A DNA stretch of 64,000 nt from Fulvia fulva (lineage: Eukaryota; Ascomycota; Dothideomycetes; Mycosphaerellales; Mycosphaerellaceae), in NCBI RefSeq assembly GCF_020509005.1, contig NC_063022.1:2356001-2420000 (forward strand). Direction: 5' to 3'. The notes under the pieces were generated by a model. That model ran no database searches. It was not told the DNA's origin and saw only the letters and a list, made by a program, of their open reading frames with translations. This document shows, in pieces, positions 43,568-53,916 of the stretch; position 1 is the first letter of the stretch; each line of letters begins with the position of its first letter. A program made the position numbers and the translations under genes.

Positions 43568-43683
43568 AGTGTGTGATTCCTCTTCGACGGCCAGAGAATC
43601 AACTCCTCCGACACGCCTGAATCAGAGTGTGCGATTCCTCTTCGATGGCCAGAGAGTCAACTCCTCCGACACGCCTGATACTG
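43568..43683 (+). repeat. 58-bp tandem duplication encoding a SUMO-like motif
   Basis: Two adjacent copies of 58 bp, differing mainly by transitions. Copy 2 encodes SVRFLFDGQRVNSSDTPD, closely resembling the conserved VRFLFDGxRI..DTPE stretch of SUMO/Smt3 and Rad60-type SUMO-like domains. Copy 1 encodes the same except that the Arg codon CGA is TGA (43574-43576). The period is not a multiple of three, so the copies are in different frames. Confidence 0.8.
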
Positions 43684-43922
43684 CCGTACAGTGCGCACAT
43701 CACGACACCGACCACGACAGCTGTTCTTGCATATGTTACCTCAAGAACGCATTCATGTTCTACCGTCTCGACCACCACGCAAGCGTCTCAGCTGCGCACC
43801 CTGGGATGCATAACAATGACATCTGTGGGTCTGATTGGGAGGAGTGAAGGCAGGAGTATTCACTAATGTTCGATACAGCCATGATCATCGGCAACATGTG
43901 GTCTCGCGACAGCGTCAGGCTT

Positions 43923-44176
43923 GCGATGCCATCTCAGTCCTGTCTACCGAAACCAGACTGCTATATTCGTCGCTTGTCCGACGAGGCCTGTCACAAACCA
44001 CAAGGATGCTTCGAGTCGGAAACTCCAGCCCTGACACTCGCTCCGCTTTCCCAATGCCTCCTCGGCTTCTTGTACCCAGGCGCGAACACTGCAACGCCAC
44101 CTCAGTCCTGTCTGCTAACACCAATCATCCGAACGCGCCCCCACCACCTCTTCCACAACAGCAAGGACACTTCGAG
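43923..44176. repeat. degenerate repeat pair, 168 bp apart
   Basis: The phrase starting gcgatgccatctcagtcctg (43923) recurs as gcaacgccacctcagtcctg (44091); both copies end about 85 bp later with caagga(t/c)(g/a)cttcgag. Differences are largely transitions. It looks like an old direct duplication of a piece of about 95 bp. Confidence 0.5.
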
Positions 44177-45172
44177 CCTACCATCTGCGGAAACGGCCAA
44201 CACTGACCACCAGTGGGCACAGAACAGATACAGCGCGCTCGAGGCACCTTCTGCCCGCAAAGCTCGTACAAGCCTACACGATGTCCGCTAGGAGCATATT
44301 GTCCACCAGGTGGTGCGCGTCAAGTTGAGCTACTACCACTATGCCTCCTTCTCGCCATGCTGTTTGTCTACATCCGCTAATGTCAAAGCGCTCGATGCGT
44401 TACTCTGACCGAGCAAGACGTCACAATCAACTACGACCTGTTCGCTGAGCTCCTGCTACCTGTTCGAGGCAATCGCAGCCGCCGCTGGGGCATTATGACT
44501 GACGAAGACTCGCCTCGAAGCACACCCATCCGGCACAGTACTGTTCGCTGTTGGGGTATAGACACCGCTATAACCAGGCGCTGGTGGACTAGGAGGCTGC
44601 AGAAATGCGATGAGGCTCCTGGGGCGAACCAAAGCAGACCAGAAGCTTTGCTAGGGTCGTGCAGAATCTCAGGGGTGATTCAGGGATGATGTTGGCAGCG
44701 TAGGACATGGTTCATGAGATGAGCAACGACACACGCCAAGGACGTGAGATGTATGTGCTTTCTGTGGGAGAGCTTCACGACATGGACGTGAGAGGGTTTT
44801 AATGTTCAAGAGAGATACAATAAGCACGTCGCCCCAATCACAATGATGCCTCCAGACTAGGAGAGCACAGACCGAAGCATAGACTGTGAAACTGCTCCAA
44901 AGCTGCACCTCACTTGCACCCCTCATCACCCACCTGTTCGCATTCACTCCGTCTGCTGCACGACCTCACATCAACAATCATCGCTTTACAAATTCCATCA
45001 CTATTGCCACCTCCCAACCCTGTCGTGTGTCCCTCCAGCCCACTCCTGCACCTAACCCAACTCCCACACGCAACACCACCACCAAACCGTCTGCATCCCA
45101 ACAGACAACGTCTGCACGCCCAAAATCTAATCCCAACCCCTCACCAACCACCACAGCACCCGTCTGTCCACC

Positions 45173-45741
45173 ATGCCCCCGACCGAGAAACAAATGTCCT
45201 ACCTCGCCCTCGCCTGGCAATGCTTCGAGACCGAGCCAAAGGTATACACATCCTCGTACCCCATTCCCGCTATCTTCCTGCGCCACCCGTCAGCTAACAA
45301 CCTTCCTCCCCACCACACAGATCGACTACGAAAAATTCAAACAAGTCGCCGGCCTAGCCTCCTCCAACTCCGCGCGCGAACTCATGCGCGTCACCAAGAA
45401 GAAGTTGAAAGAAGAATACGGCGCATTGTCCGGTAAGGCATCCTCACCCATCGTCTCCTACCATCTCCTCCATCCCCCCTCCTCACGACCACCATCTGTA
45501 CCTTTGCGCATGTTCGTTCCACTCACAAAAAGACTCGCAGGCACCATCGCATCCTCCAACGTCGCCACTGTCAACGGCAAAGGTTCCCCACACAAGGTCG
45601 TCAAGTCCACACCGAAGCGGCCGCGCGCGAAGAAAGCTGCCAGTGAGATGGAGAGTGGAGAGGCGGATGACGAGAGTCCGAGTAAGAAATCGAAGAGTAA
45701 GACTGCGAAGGTTAAGGTGGAGGAGGTGAATGGGGAGGGTG

Positions 45742-45801
<60 letters not shown>

Positions 45802-45821
45802 GGTTGGGGATGTTCCAGTAA
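45173..45821 (+). CDS. small nuclear-type basic protein with WQCF domain and poly-Asp tail
   Basis: Paralogue of the gene at 2521-3012. Three exons (45173-45241, 45321-45432, 45541-45821; introns 79 and 108 nt) give 153 aa. N-terminal domain: MSYLALAWQCFETEPK in exon 1, IDYEKFKQVAGLASSNSARE and VTKKKLKEEYG in exon 2. Exon 3 encodes a Lys/Ser/Pro-rich linker with nuclear-localisation-like KRPRAKKAA and KKSKSK, then a run of 19 Asp and GLGMFQ. The first intron falls at the same place as in the paralogue, supporting common descent. A chromatin role is inferred from composition only. The dispersed position (42 kb apart, opposite strands) argues against a recent tandem duplication. Confidence 0.8.
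45744..45800 (+). repeat. (GAT)19 coding microsatellite
   Basis: Nineteen perfect GAT codons encoding poly-Asp near the C-terminus of the preceding gene. Expected to vary in length between strains. Confidence 0.97.
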
Positions 45822-46135
45822 TTGGTTCGCCCAAACCTGGCGGGAGGGTAGTGAGCTGGAGGTGGCAAGGACCGAAGAATTCGTCTCGAATAGATCGCGC
45901 GGGAAGATAAGCTACCGTGAAGCTGGTGGGGAGAATGAGGCTTCGAAGAAAGACTACTTCTGTGACATGCACGAAAAGTAGACCAACTCAATCAAGAACG
46001 GGCTCGACTCGCCATCGAGGTGGAGGTTTCAAGGGATACATACAAAAGCTTGAAAAGGTTCTGTACTCCTACATACAACATTCATCAATTCAAGCTCCAT
46101 CCACTCTATATGTCATGTCAAGCTCACGCTCACGC
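45822..46135. other. convergent intergenic region
   Basis: 314 bp between the 3' ends of the WQCF gene and SWI1. No gene seen. Confidence 0.5.
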
Positions 46136-49100
46136 TCACGCGACCTGCTGCATCGTCATGTCATGCAAACCGCAAAGCAGACCCAGCGCAACCTTGTCCG
46201 TGCTCGGCATCATCAGAGCGCCAAGGATAGCATGACCTTGCGGTATACCTTCCCACTTGGGCTGATTGCTCGAGTGGTCATCTTCATCATGCGCGCCATT
46301 TGCGACAGTCTTGGCGTCTCCGTTGGTTGTCATTGCTTGCTGGATGTTCTGCAGCGAGCCCTTGCCTGCCTTCTCGGCAAGTCGCTTAATCATCGTCAAG
46401 GCACGATATGTTATCAACTTGAAGCTCTCGGTATCCATGCCAAGTTCTCTGCTCTTGGCGGGATTTGTTTGTTGGTTGCGGTCAACGGAGAGCAGTGCAG
46501 CAAGATTGAGAAGGCCCACCGCCCAACCGTCTTCGCTTTCAATCCAAGCTCGAGCGAGGTCGGAATCGTTGCTGGGTGCAAGTGTGGTCAAGATGTCAGC
46601 GGCGAGCATGCCTTGCGTGAGATATGCCTTCCGAGCTTCCACTATCCTGAGTTGCGTGCTGTTACTCAGTGATCCTTTCGTCCTGTCAGGAAGTACAGAG
46701 ATGGACAGCGCGAAGGCTCGGGTGAGCAGATCCAACGGCGATTCGGAAACAGCCAATGATGACGACGAGGCCGAGAATATGCTCTTGTACAGCATCCGGT
46801 TCGGGTCTTGGCGAGCAAGTAGCTTGGCCAAGCAATCAATAGCCGGAGGTAGGTACCGGTGATATGCTGGCTGGAAGCTGGTGAACCTGACCTTGCCGCC
46901 ACTTTCCATGTAGCTTGGTGCGGGCTGGGGCGAGAATGACAGCAAAAAGTGCAGTATGTGCAGCGCATCATCTCGAGACGGCAGTTCCAGACTCTGCGTG
47001 ACGTTCGACAAGAAGATAATCATGTCCTTGTAAAAGTCCTGTGTGTTGTAGTATGTTCGTAACAGCATGTTTCGCGTTCCTAGCAGTCGTATCGTGTTGC
47101 TGAGCCATTTTATGAGGGGAGGTGCGGTGAGGAGTCGGTGATTGATCTCGTAAAACGAAAAGTTTCGAAGAATGGTCGTGATAGCGATCACTTTGTCGGC
47201 GGCTCGGTCTAGTTTGTAAGCATGAGATCCATACTCGGGCACATCCTGTAGCATCTCTGCCTCCACTTTTGCGGATCGCATAATGTCTTCGTACGCCGGC
47301 AGATCCAGAGCATCGGAGACCTCGGCAGCATCATCCGAAAGGGCCTCCGTTTGATCTTCTGCGCAGTCCACGACCACATCCATCAAGTCCTCGCACTGCT
47401 CCAAATTGACTTGAACTCGCTGGTCATGCGATATGACCGCTAGTGTATCCAAAGCGTACCTGACTTCGCCGTGTATGCCCGAGGCCAGACTGAGTGTTAT
47501 TGCCTTGGTGTCTATCACGCCCATTTCGTCCACCGTAGGATGATTCGGTATGGCTCGGGAGATGGCCGACCCCAAATCGAACAGCGCGGCTATGTCATAT
47601 CCACCATCCGACTCAATCGACCGTATTTGCGGCTGGTAATTTGTACTCTGCGGCTCCTCGCTCTTCATCACCGGACCAGACGACTCTTGCTTGACAGATG
47701 CCGGTCTTTGCGGCTTCACTGCCAAAGGTGAAGCTGTCGTTCCTGGCGTGGCTGCTGCTTGCGGCGTCATTTGATCGGGCTTCCTAACACTACTATTGCG
47801 CCGATGCAATGCGGCTGCTCCGCCCATCATCTGCTGTGGTGTCGACATGCCATTCTGCGGTAAGGAAGCGTGCGCCTGGACTGGCGTGGTCTGTGATGGC
47901 TGTTGGCTTTGCTGTGCTTGTTGAAACTGCTGATACTGATTCTGCTGTCCTGAAGGTGGCATCATCTTCGTCGGCGATTGCTGCTGTCCTGAAAAGCCCG
48001 CCATTTGCTGCGCGTGTATGCGTGCCGCCTCTTGCTTCTGTTGCATCTTCACCTGTAACCACATTCGTTCATACTGGGCAATGTTGACCGCGTAAAGTGA
48101 CTTGAGCTCTTCGGCGGCGTTTGGGTATTGAGCAGGCGGAAAGCCAATCTTGTTCGCAACTGTCGCCCACTGGCCGCTCCTATCCACGCCAGATGAGGTA
48201 CCGAGTTGAGTGACCATCGTCCAGAGAGCGAACATATCGACTGGCTTCCCCGAGATCATTGGCATTGAGTTGAAAGGCCTCCCCTGCTGTGAAGCATGAT
48301 TTGCCAGCTGCTTCATGAAGCCTGCTCGCTTTTGATTCAACTGTTGCGCCTGCATGGCTTGCGCACTGCCATTCGCCATTTGTCCTCCCGCCTGCATTCC
48401 ACTCATGCCTGGCATCTGCCCCGGCTGACCTCCTACCCGCTGCGGACCGACCATACCACTCTGCCGTAGTTGAGCTTGGTGCTGCATCAACTTTAATTGG
48501 TACGCCCTCTGTGCATTCGGCTGCAGATTGTTGTTGTTCATCATCTGCGCCTGCAACGCGCTCGGCATGCCACCCATGGACATTGCCGGATTCATGTTGT
48601 ACTGGCCGGCATTGCCTTGGTTCTGCGGGGCAGGTGACATGTTGTTGGCATAGAAGGGCGGTCGATTCTGGCCGGGGAAAGGACTCGGCGAGGCGGTGCC
48701 CATGTTCGGCTGAGGCTGCTGCTGTTGAGGGGGTCGGAACTGCTGGTTCTGCATTGTCGGGGAAGGTGTGGCATTATTCGATCCAGGTTGCTGGAGGTGC
48801 TGGTAGGGGGTCGGCGCGTTCGGGAACTGCTGTTGATTGGGCAAGTTGTAGGAGGGAGTTTGGCTACGCGACTGTTGACTGGGCTGCTGCGGTGAGCCGG
48901 ACATGCCATCGTGCGGACGCTTGGCGGGTATCGCAGAGCCTGGGGTGAAGGTCGGATTGAAGGTCTGCTGTGGTTGGGGGGTATGCGACTGGGAGCCGGC
49001 GCCGTTCGGGAGGCCCGGGGTGAAGTGGTTGATGTCGAAGTTCCGGTTAGCAGTGAGGTTGGCGTACATCTGCTGCGGATTCATATGGGGCTGGCCGGGC

Positions 49101-49141
49101 GTGAACATGTTGGGCTGGCCATTCTGCCATGCTGGGTTCAT
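46136..49141 (-). CDS. SWI1: SWI/SNF chromatin-remodelling subunit SWI1 (ARID domain)
   Basis: DNA-binding subunit of the SWI/SNF ATP-dependent remodeller. Single exon, 1,001 aa from the ATG at 49141 (MNPAWQNGQPNMFTPGQP). The first ~265 residues are Gln/Pro/Asn-rich, prion-like. The ARID domain lies at about 270-360: FMKQLANHASQQGRPFNSMP, GKPVDMFALWTMVTQLGTSS and GQWATVANKIGFPPAQYPNA. A second Q-rich segment follows, and the C-terminal ~450 residues form the helical SWI1 core (DIAALFDLGSAISRAIPNH, LGTRNMLLRTYYNTQDFYKD, ELPSRDDALHILHFLLSFSP). The frame is open four codons upstream but starts there with GTG, so 49141 is the first ATG in frame; a 4-nt-overlapping upstream ORF precedes it. Confidence 0.94.
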   Translation of the reverse strand: MNPAWQNGQPNMFTPGQPHMNPQQMYANLTANRNFDINHFTPGLPNGAGSQSHTPQPQQTFNPTFTPGSAIPAKRPHDGMSGSPQQPSQQSRSQTPSYNLPNQQQFPNAPTPYQHLQQPGSNNATPSPTMQNQQFRPPQQQQPQPNMGTASPSPFPGQNRPPFYANNMSPAPQNQGNAGQYNMNPAMSMGGMPSALQAQMMNNNNLQPNAQRAYQLKLMQHQAQLRQSGMVGPQRVGGQPGQMPGMSGMQAGGQMANGSAQAMQAQQLNQKRAGFMKQLANHASQQGRPFNSMPMISGKPVDMFALWTMVTQLGTSSGVDRSGQWATVANKIGFPPAQYPNAAEELKSLYAVNIAQYERMWLQVKMQQKQEAARIHAQQMAGFSGQQQSPTKMMPPSGQQNQYQQFQQAQQSQQPSQTTPVQAHASLPQNGMSTPQQMMGGAAALHRRNSSVRKPDQMTPQAAATPGTTASPLAVKPQRPASVKQESSGPVMKSEEPQSTNYQPQIRSIESDGGYDIAALFDLGSAISRAIPNHPTVDEMGVIDTKAITLSLASGIHGEVRYALDTLAVISHDQRVQVNLEQCEDLMDVVVDCAEDQTEALSDDAAEVSDALDLPAYEDIMRSAKVEAEMLQDVPEYGSHAYKLDRAADKVIAITTILRNFSFYEINHRLLTAPPLIKWLSNTIRLLGTRNMLLRTYYNTQDFYKDMIIFLSNVTQSLELPSRDDALHILHFLLSFSPQPAPSYMESGGKVRFTSFQPAYHRYLPPAIDCLAKLLARQDPNRMLYKSIFSASSSSLAVSESPLDLLTRAFALSISVLPDRTKGSLSNSTQLRIVEARKAYLTQGMLAADILTTLAPSNDSDLARAWIESEDGWAVGLLNLAALLSVDRNQQTNPAKSRELGMDTESFKLITYRALTMIKRLAEKAGKGSLQNIQQAMTTNGDAKTVANGAHDEDDHSSNQPKWEGIPQGHAILGALMMPSTDKVALGLLCGLHDMTMQQVA

Positions 49142-49149
49142 GGTCGCAT
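49138..49149 (-). promoter_or_regulatory. minimal upstream ORF overlapping the SWI1 start
   Basis: ATG CGA CCA TGA on the minus strand: a three-codon ORF whose stop overlaps the SWI1 ATG as ATGA. Such stop-start overlaps can reduce initiation or depend on re-initiation or leaky scanning. It matters only if the transcript starts upstream of 49149, which is likely. Confidence 0.55.
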
Positions 49150-50591
49150 CCACCTACTGACACGGGCATCGTTAGCCTCCGGCTGGTCAGCACATGGATG
49201 GGCGCATGCAGCGCGCGCCAGCCAATGAGTGGATGGGCAGCGCCGAGGATGCTAGGGTGGTGAGGTCGTGTGGTGGAAACAAAGGCGAGCGGCGAAACAC
49301 GCGGGCGCTGGATGGCTCTGGCTCTGGGCGCGCGTGTCGACGGCGTGGAAGTGGGTGATTGTTGACAAAGGAACAAGCCGGGCGAGCGTGGAGCCAGCAA
49401 GGCGGGGGTCGGGTGTGTGTGGTGTGGACCGTGGTGAGGAGGAGCACGTGTGAAGTGTGATGGGAGACGGGGCCCGGGCGTGTCAGGTTCGTGATGTGAG
49501 ATGCTTACTTGGAGTGATCAGGCGCCGTCTCGGAGTGGCATCGATGGTAGGCGGCCGAGGAAACGACACGATGGCAATGGCATGCAGGTGACGCGATGGG
49601 AGAGGAGCGAGCGCAGCTTTGCCTTGCGACGAGAGGGAAGCGCCGCCAAGCATCGGCGAGACTCTAGCGCGTGGCCGCTGGCAAGAGGATTCCCTTCCAA
49701 CGAGACGAGCCATCATTGCAGTCTATTTGCAGCGAGGCAGCCCGCAGTGGAGGTATGATGAACCCGCGCATACAGAACCACATCCATGTCGCTGCAACGG
49801 AGACACACGACTGCCTGCTATCAACTTCAAACAACTGACCTGACCGTCTGTCGCACACCGAATCTCGTCTTACGCCTGATGCATGGACCTCTCCTGTGCA
49901 TCCTTCATCGCCACCGCAGTCACCATGATACGACGCGACACCCCGCCGGCATCCCCTCCTCTTTGCTTGCTGTGCCTCAAAATCGACTTGTCGCTTTCTC
50001 GACCCGTGAAGCTGCATCACAGCGCTAGTAAGAATGACACGATCACGTGCCGTCGTGACATGAGCCGAAAGTCTCGGCGCCAAGGGAAAGGTCGAAAAGA
50101 AAGAAAGCAACAGCGAACAAGGATAGCTTAAGTTGACATTCACCAGAGCTCAGCAGCGATGACTGCGTCGAACTACGTACAGGCAGCACGTCGCCTCAAG
50201 ATCTGGACTGAAAGAAGTTACAGGAGTCTTCGATTCTGCCTCGACAAGTCTCACCGTGGGTCGGGGGATTCGTACGCAGGAGACAATTTATGTTCTCATC
50301 AAGGGGTGCTCGTCTGTTTCGCCACGACTGGAGACATAGGCTTGTCAGCCCAAGTGCGCGGTGGCACCCGTCGACGATCATGGTGCAAACTCTCTTCGAG
50401 GCGGCTGCGCGATCTGCACCCCACAAAGGTACCCCAGACGATCACCGCTGTCAAACGGCGGAGCGGATGAGGGATGAGGATGATGAGAGTGCCGACTTTG
50501 GCGTATCATAAAACAAGCACCGCTCTTTCACCTATAATTGCGCTCTTCTCGCACCTTCCACTCCCAAATCCCAGCCTACACCACCGCAACC
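49142..50591. other. divergent intergenic region of SWI1 and peroxidase genes
   Basis: 1.45 kb. The SWI1-proximal part is very GC-rich (gggcccgggcg near 49470). The peroxidase-proximal end has a TATA-like tataat near 50533, about 60 bp before the ATG. Short conflicting ORFs only. Confidence 0.5.
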
Positions 50592-52463
50592 ATGAGATCA
50601 ACCTCCGCCCTCTCCGTAGCGAGCCTGGCCTCCGTAGTCAGCGCCTTCCCCTCCCTCCTCCGTAGCGAGCCTGGCCTCCGTAGTCAGCGCCTTCCCCTCC
50701 CTCCTGAAGGAGATCACAAACGAAGAACGCTCCCTCATCGGCGAGCGACAAGCCGCCCCAGACCTTAGCACGCGCTTCAACGCCGCCGAGCAATACGTCT
50801 CCAACACCGGCGAGCATGCCTTTGTTGCTCCTGGACCGACCGACCAGCGTGGTCCTTGCCCGGGGCTTAATGCGATGGGTAATCATGCCAGAACTATCCC
50901 TTGCCCGCCAGACGGTGCTCACATGGTACAGCCAACCATGGATACCTTCCACACAACGGTGTAGGATCTCATCTCGATTTCATCAAGGGGACTTTCGATG
51001 TGTTCGGCATGAGTGCTGATCTTTCCGGATTCTTGACGGTATGTTTGTAATCATGGCGGAAGACGAGGTCGTAACGAAGGGCTACTTGTGCTGACGTGAT
51101 GTATAGATCCTCGGCGGTGTCATGGACGGCAATGGCCTCGTCTGGTCGATTGGTGAGTAAATCTGAAGGGCAGAAGGCATGATCTGTCTGGAACATGCGC
51201 GCAGCATCCCTAGCTCAGTCGCGGTTGCTGAGACAATGCCACGTGGTGTTCGAGTATGGCTAACACCCTTCTGTTTAGGTGGGCCTTCTGCAGCCGCACC
51301 GCCTTTGTTGCCTCTTCTGGGCACACCGCAGGGTATCTCTGGAAGCCATAACAAGTATGAGGTATGTATTTGAAGGGGATCAGGCACTACCATATGGGTC
51401 TCGAGTACGGCTGACACTCTTTGGTGTGTAGGCGGATGCATCGCCTGGTCGTGGTGACCTGTACAAGTACGGAAAGTGAGTATTGGAAAGATTACACACT
51501 ACTCTCGCAGTTACTGACATGGCTGCAGCGACTTTGAGCTGCAAATGTCTCAGTATCAGCAATTGTACGACATGGTCAAGGCTAACAACGATAACCTTGA
51601 TCTTGATTTGATGAATGAATTCCGCTCCATGCGATTCGACGACTCCATTGCCACCAACGTGAGTCTCTTCTTCTCCCCACGCACGGTTTACATCACTGAC
51701 CTGTAATCTAGCCTTACTTCTTTAACGGACCCTTCACCGGTGTTCTCGTCCAGCCTGCCGCGTACTCGTTCATCTACCGCTTCATGGGCAACAAGTCCGC
51801 CGAGCACCCACAGGGCCTCATGAACAGCGAGATCCTCAACACCTTCTTCGGCGTCGAAGAAGTCAACGGCCAGCTCTCCAAGATCGGCGGTTACGGCCAC
51901 GAGAAGATTCCTGACAACTGGTAAGAATTCTCACATCACCCTGATAATGCATCAATCACGGCGATCCTAACATTCTCCTCAAGGTACAAGCGCGCCATCG
52001 GCGATGAGTACTCTATCGCCTTCCTCAACACTGACACTGCCCTTGCCGGCCTGAGATACCCCAAGTTCCTCAGTGTCGGTGGCAACATGGGTAAGGTCAA
52101 CTCGTACGCGGCCATCGACCCTGCGGATCTTACTGGAGGTATCTACAATGCCAGAACTCTCGGCGAGGGAAACAATGCAATGTGCTTCGCCACGCAGTTC
52201 CTGGCCCAGACTATGCCCGACATGGTCAGCTGCAGCGGTGTGCTGAATGACCTCACTGGAGCCTTGAGCGGTTTCACCAAGGCTTTCAACACTGCGTTCA
52301 GCGCGTTGAGCTGTCCGGAGATTACGAGTATTGATGACAATCAGTTCAAGCAGTTCCCGGTGAGTACTGTTCTGCAACAGCGATAGTTGATGAGACTGGT
52401 GCTAATATGTGATAGGGTTATGCAAACCTCGACTGCAAGACCGGAATGTACCCATCAAAGTAA
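50592..52463 (+). CDS. secreted family-2 peroxidase (haem-thiolate, chloroperoxidase-like), frame broken by a 46-bp duplication
   Basis: Extracellular haem-thiolate peroxidase/peroxygenase. Nine exons: 50592-50878, 50932-51038, 51107-51152, 51279-51361, 51432-51475, 51529-51658, 51712-51920, 51984-52359, 52416-52463. Proximal ligand motif RGPCPGLNAM|ANHGYLPHNG spans intron 1, with the Cys of PCP as haem thiolate; then FDVFGMSADLSGFLTILGG, FNGPFTGVLVQPAAYSFIYR, and EILNTFFGVEEVNG. Signal peptide MRSTSALSVASLASVVSAFP. Without the duplicated 46 bp in exon 1 (copies at 50614 and 50660) the frame runs cleanly to 427 aa; with it the frame shifts just after the signal peptide and stops at 50766. All other junctions are in phase. 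Either a pseudogene, a strain-specific allele or an assembly artefact. Confidence 0.88.
50614..50705 (+). repeat. 46-bp perfect tandem duplication
   Basis: Two head-to-tail copies beginning ccgtagcgagcctggcctcc (50614 and 50660), inside the signal-peptide coding part of the peroxidase gene. No mismatch was seen, so it is recent. 46 is not a multiple of three. No GT..AG pair exactly removes one copy. Confidence 0.95.
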
Positions 52464-52919
52464 TTCCGAACACACGGTGAGATGATGGTATGGTAATCAC
52501 GAATTATGGCCGAAGAGATACGTCCTGATGTGTTAGGCAGAAGGGGACTCATGGTTCGATAGTAGAATGCAAATTGTGCTGTCACATGATTTCCTCACGT
52601 CTCCGTGAACGTTGGCCGTTCATCACAGGAACAGTTCTTAAATTCGTGGCCATACATCCTTGCTCTGTATCTCGATGGTATCTTAAACATCGAGACCAAT
52701 GAAGGCCCAGTATAGGATGATTTTTCATGCTTACCACACTTCGTCTCAAACATGCGTCGAATGAAAGTCGCGAGAGTTTGATGCTCCAGAGCTGACGAAG
52801 AAATCTAGGGACGGCCCACAGGCATCTGCAGATTGAATTGCAGCTCGATCCATCGCTAATTCTGACGACGAAATACGCCCCTCCCATTTTCACGAAATTT
52901 CGTCCGCCGGATCAAAATC
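52464..52919. promoter_or_regulatory. promoter region of the 2EXR-like gene
   Basis: 456 bp between same-strand genes. No gene and no motif I would defend. Confidence 0.5.
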
Positions 52920-53690
52920 ATGGCTGGGAAACCATCTCCCCTCCTTAACCTTCCCGCCGAGCTACGAATCGAGATCTATCGTCTGCTCCTCGAGAGTCCC
53001 GGAGAGTTGCCCGTCGATTACGCCGACAAGTACTTCTCTGGGCGAAAATACATCGACCTAGACCGCCCAAAACTTGCCGCCCTGAGAACTAACGAATGGC
53101 TCAAGCGAGCAATGAATCCCACAGGCCTCGGCGATCAAGTACTCCGTGTATGCAGGCAGACATACCACGAAGCTCTCCCAATTCTCTACGCGAACAACAA
53201 CTTCTTCTTCCAGCAGGGGAAGGTCTCTGCGACACAATGGATCAACAGCATCGGGCCGGGCAGACACTTTTTGAAGCATGTTCATATCCAGAATGCTGAT
53301 CGGGTTAGACTTCTGGGATGGAATGCGCTGCCGCTGAGGCTGCAGCGGACGGGTCTGGAGAGCTTGTCGCTTGGAGCATGGCTATGGTGTGATCTCGGAC
53401 CGGAAATTGTGAATGTCAGGTTTGCAGCGTTGGTGAAGCAGATGCATGAGAAGGCCGTCAAGAAGAGGAATTGCACTGGCAGTGGGCCAAGTAGGAGTGA
53501 TGTGCTCATGTTTACTAGTGATGAGCATTTTGATCGCATGGGGCATGTGGATCGCTCTTGCATCACGATCATCTCTTTGTGCAACTCTACGAGGCCTCGA
53601 TCACTTCGACGTTACCCAACAACCATGCGGCTTGCGTGGATCAGGCACTCGATCTGGTCCCTCTCTAATCTGCAGCTACTTCTCGACTAG
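52920..53690 (+). CDS. 2EXR/DUF7730-like protein
   Basis: Single exon, 256 aa. N-terminus MAGKPSPLLNLPAELRIEIY with RLLLESPG, the 2EXR/F-box-like signature, then LRVCRQTYHEALPILYANNN, both typical of this large family of unknown function. After about residue 215 the composition turns Ser/Arg-rich (STRPRSLRRYPTTMRLAWIR) and no longer looks like the family, so the last ~40 residues could be out of the true frame or beyond an unrecognised intron. Related in its N-terminus to the gene at 25506-26407. Confidence 0.75.
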   Translation: MAGKPSPLLNLPAELRIEIYRLLLESPGELPVDYADKYFSGRKYIDLDRPKLAALRTNEWLKRAMNPTGLGDQVLRVCRQTYHEALPILYANNNFFFQQGKVSATQWINSIGPGRHFLKHVHIQNADRVRLLGWNALPLRLQRTGLESLSLGAWLWCDLGPEIVNVRFAALVKQMHEKAVKKRNCTGSGPSRSDVLMFTSDEHFDRMGHVDRSCITIISLCNSTRPRSLRRYPTTMRLAWIRHSIWSLSNLQLLLD

Positions 53691-53916
53691 ACTGTGCAAC
53701 ACGGAGATGCTCGGTCGAGATAGCCGTTTGCTCGCGCAACATGGTGGCGACAGCTACTGCAGATTGGTGGTATGTAACATAACAATGCCGCTCAAGCATG
53801 TGACCTGAGACCATGCACCGGGCTGACCACGACGAAGCTCATATATTTAGTCGAGGTCGTCTAGCAGCTCGATCATCGTCTTGAGCTCACTCACCCCAGA
53901 CTACGAAGAAGTCGCC

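Larger units (their letters stand above)
42948..45172. other. 2.2-kb decayed, internally duplicated stretch
   Basis: No intact gene. It holds the SUMO-like repeat pair (43568-43683), a second degenerate repeat pair with copies starting at 43923 and 44091 (168 bp apart), a possible tiny two-exon ORF (43341-43536) and many short ORFs. A proline/glutamine-rich string (NAPPPPLPQQQ) is encoded near 44140. Probably the remains of one or more duplicated genes. Confidence 0.5.
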
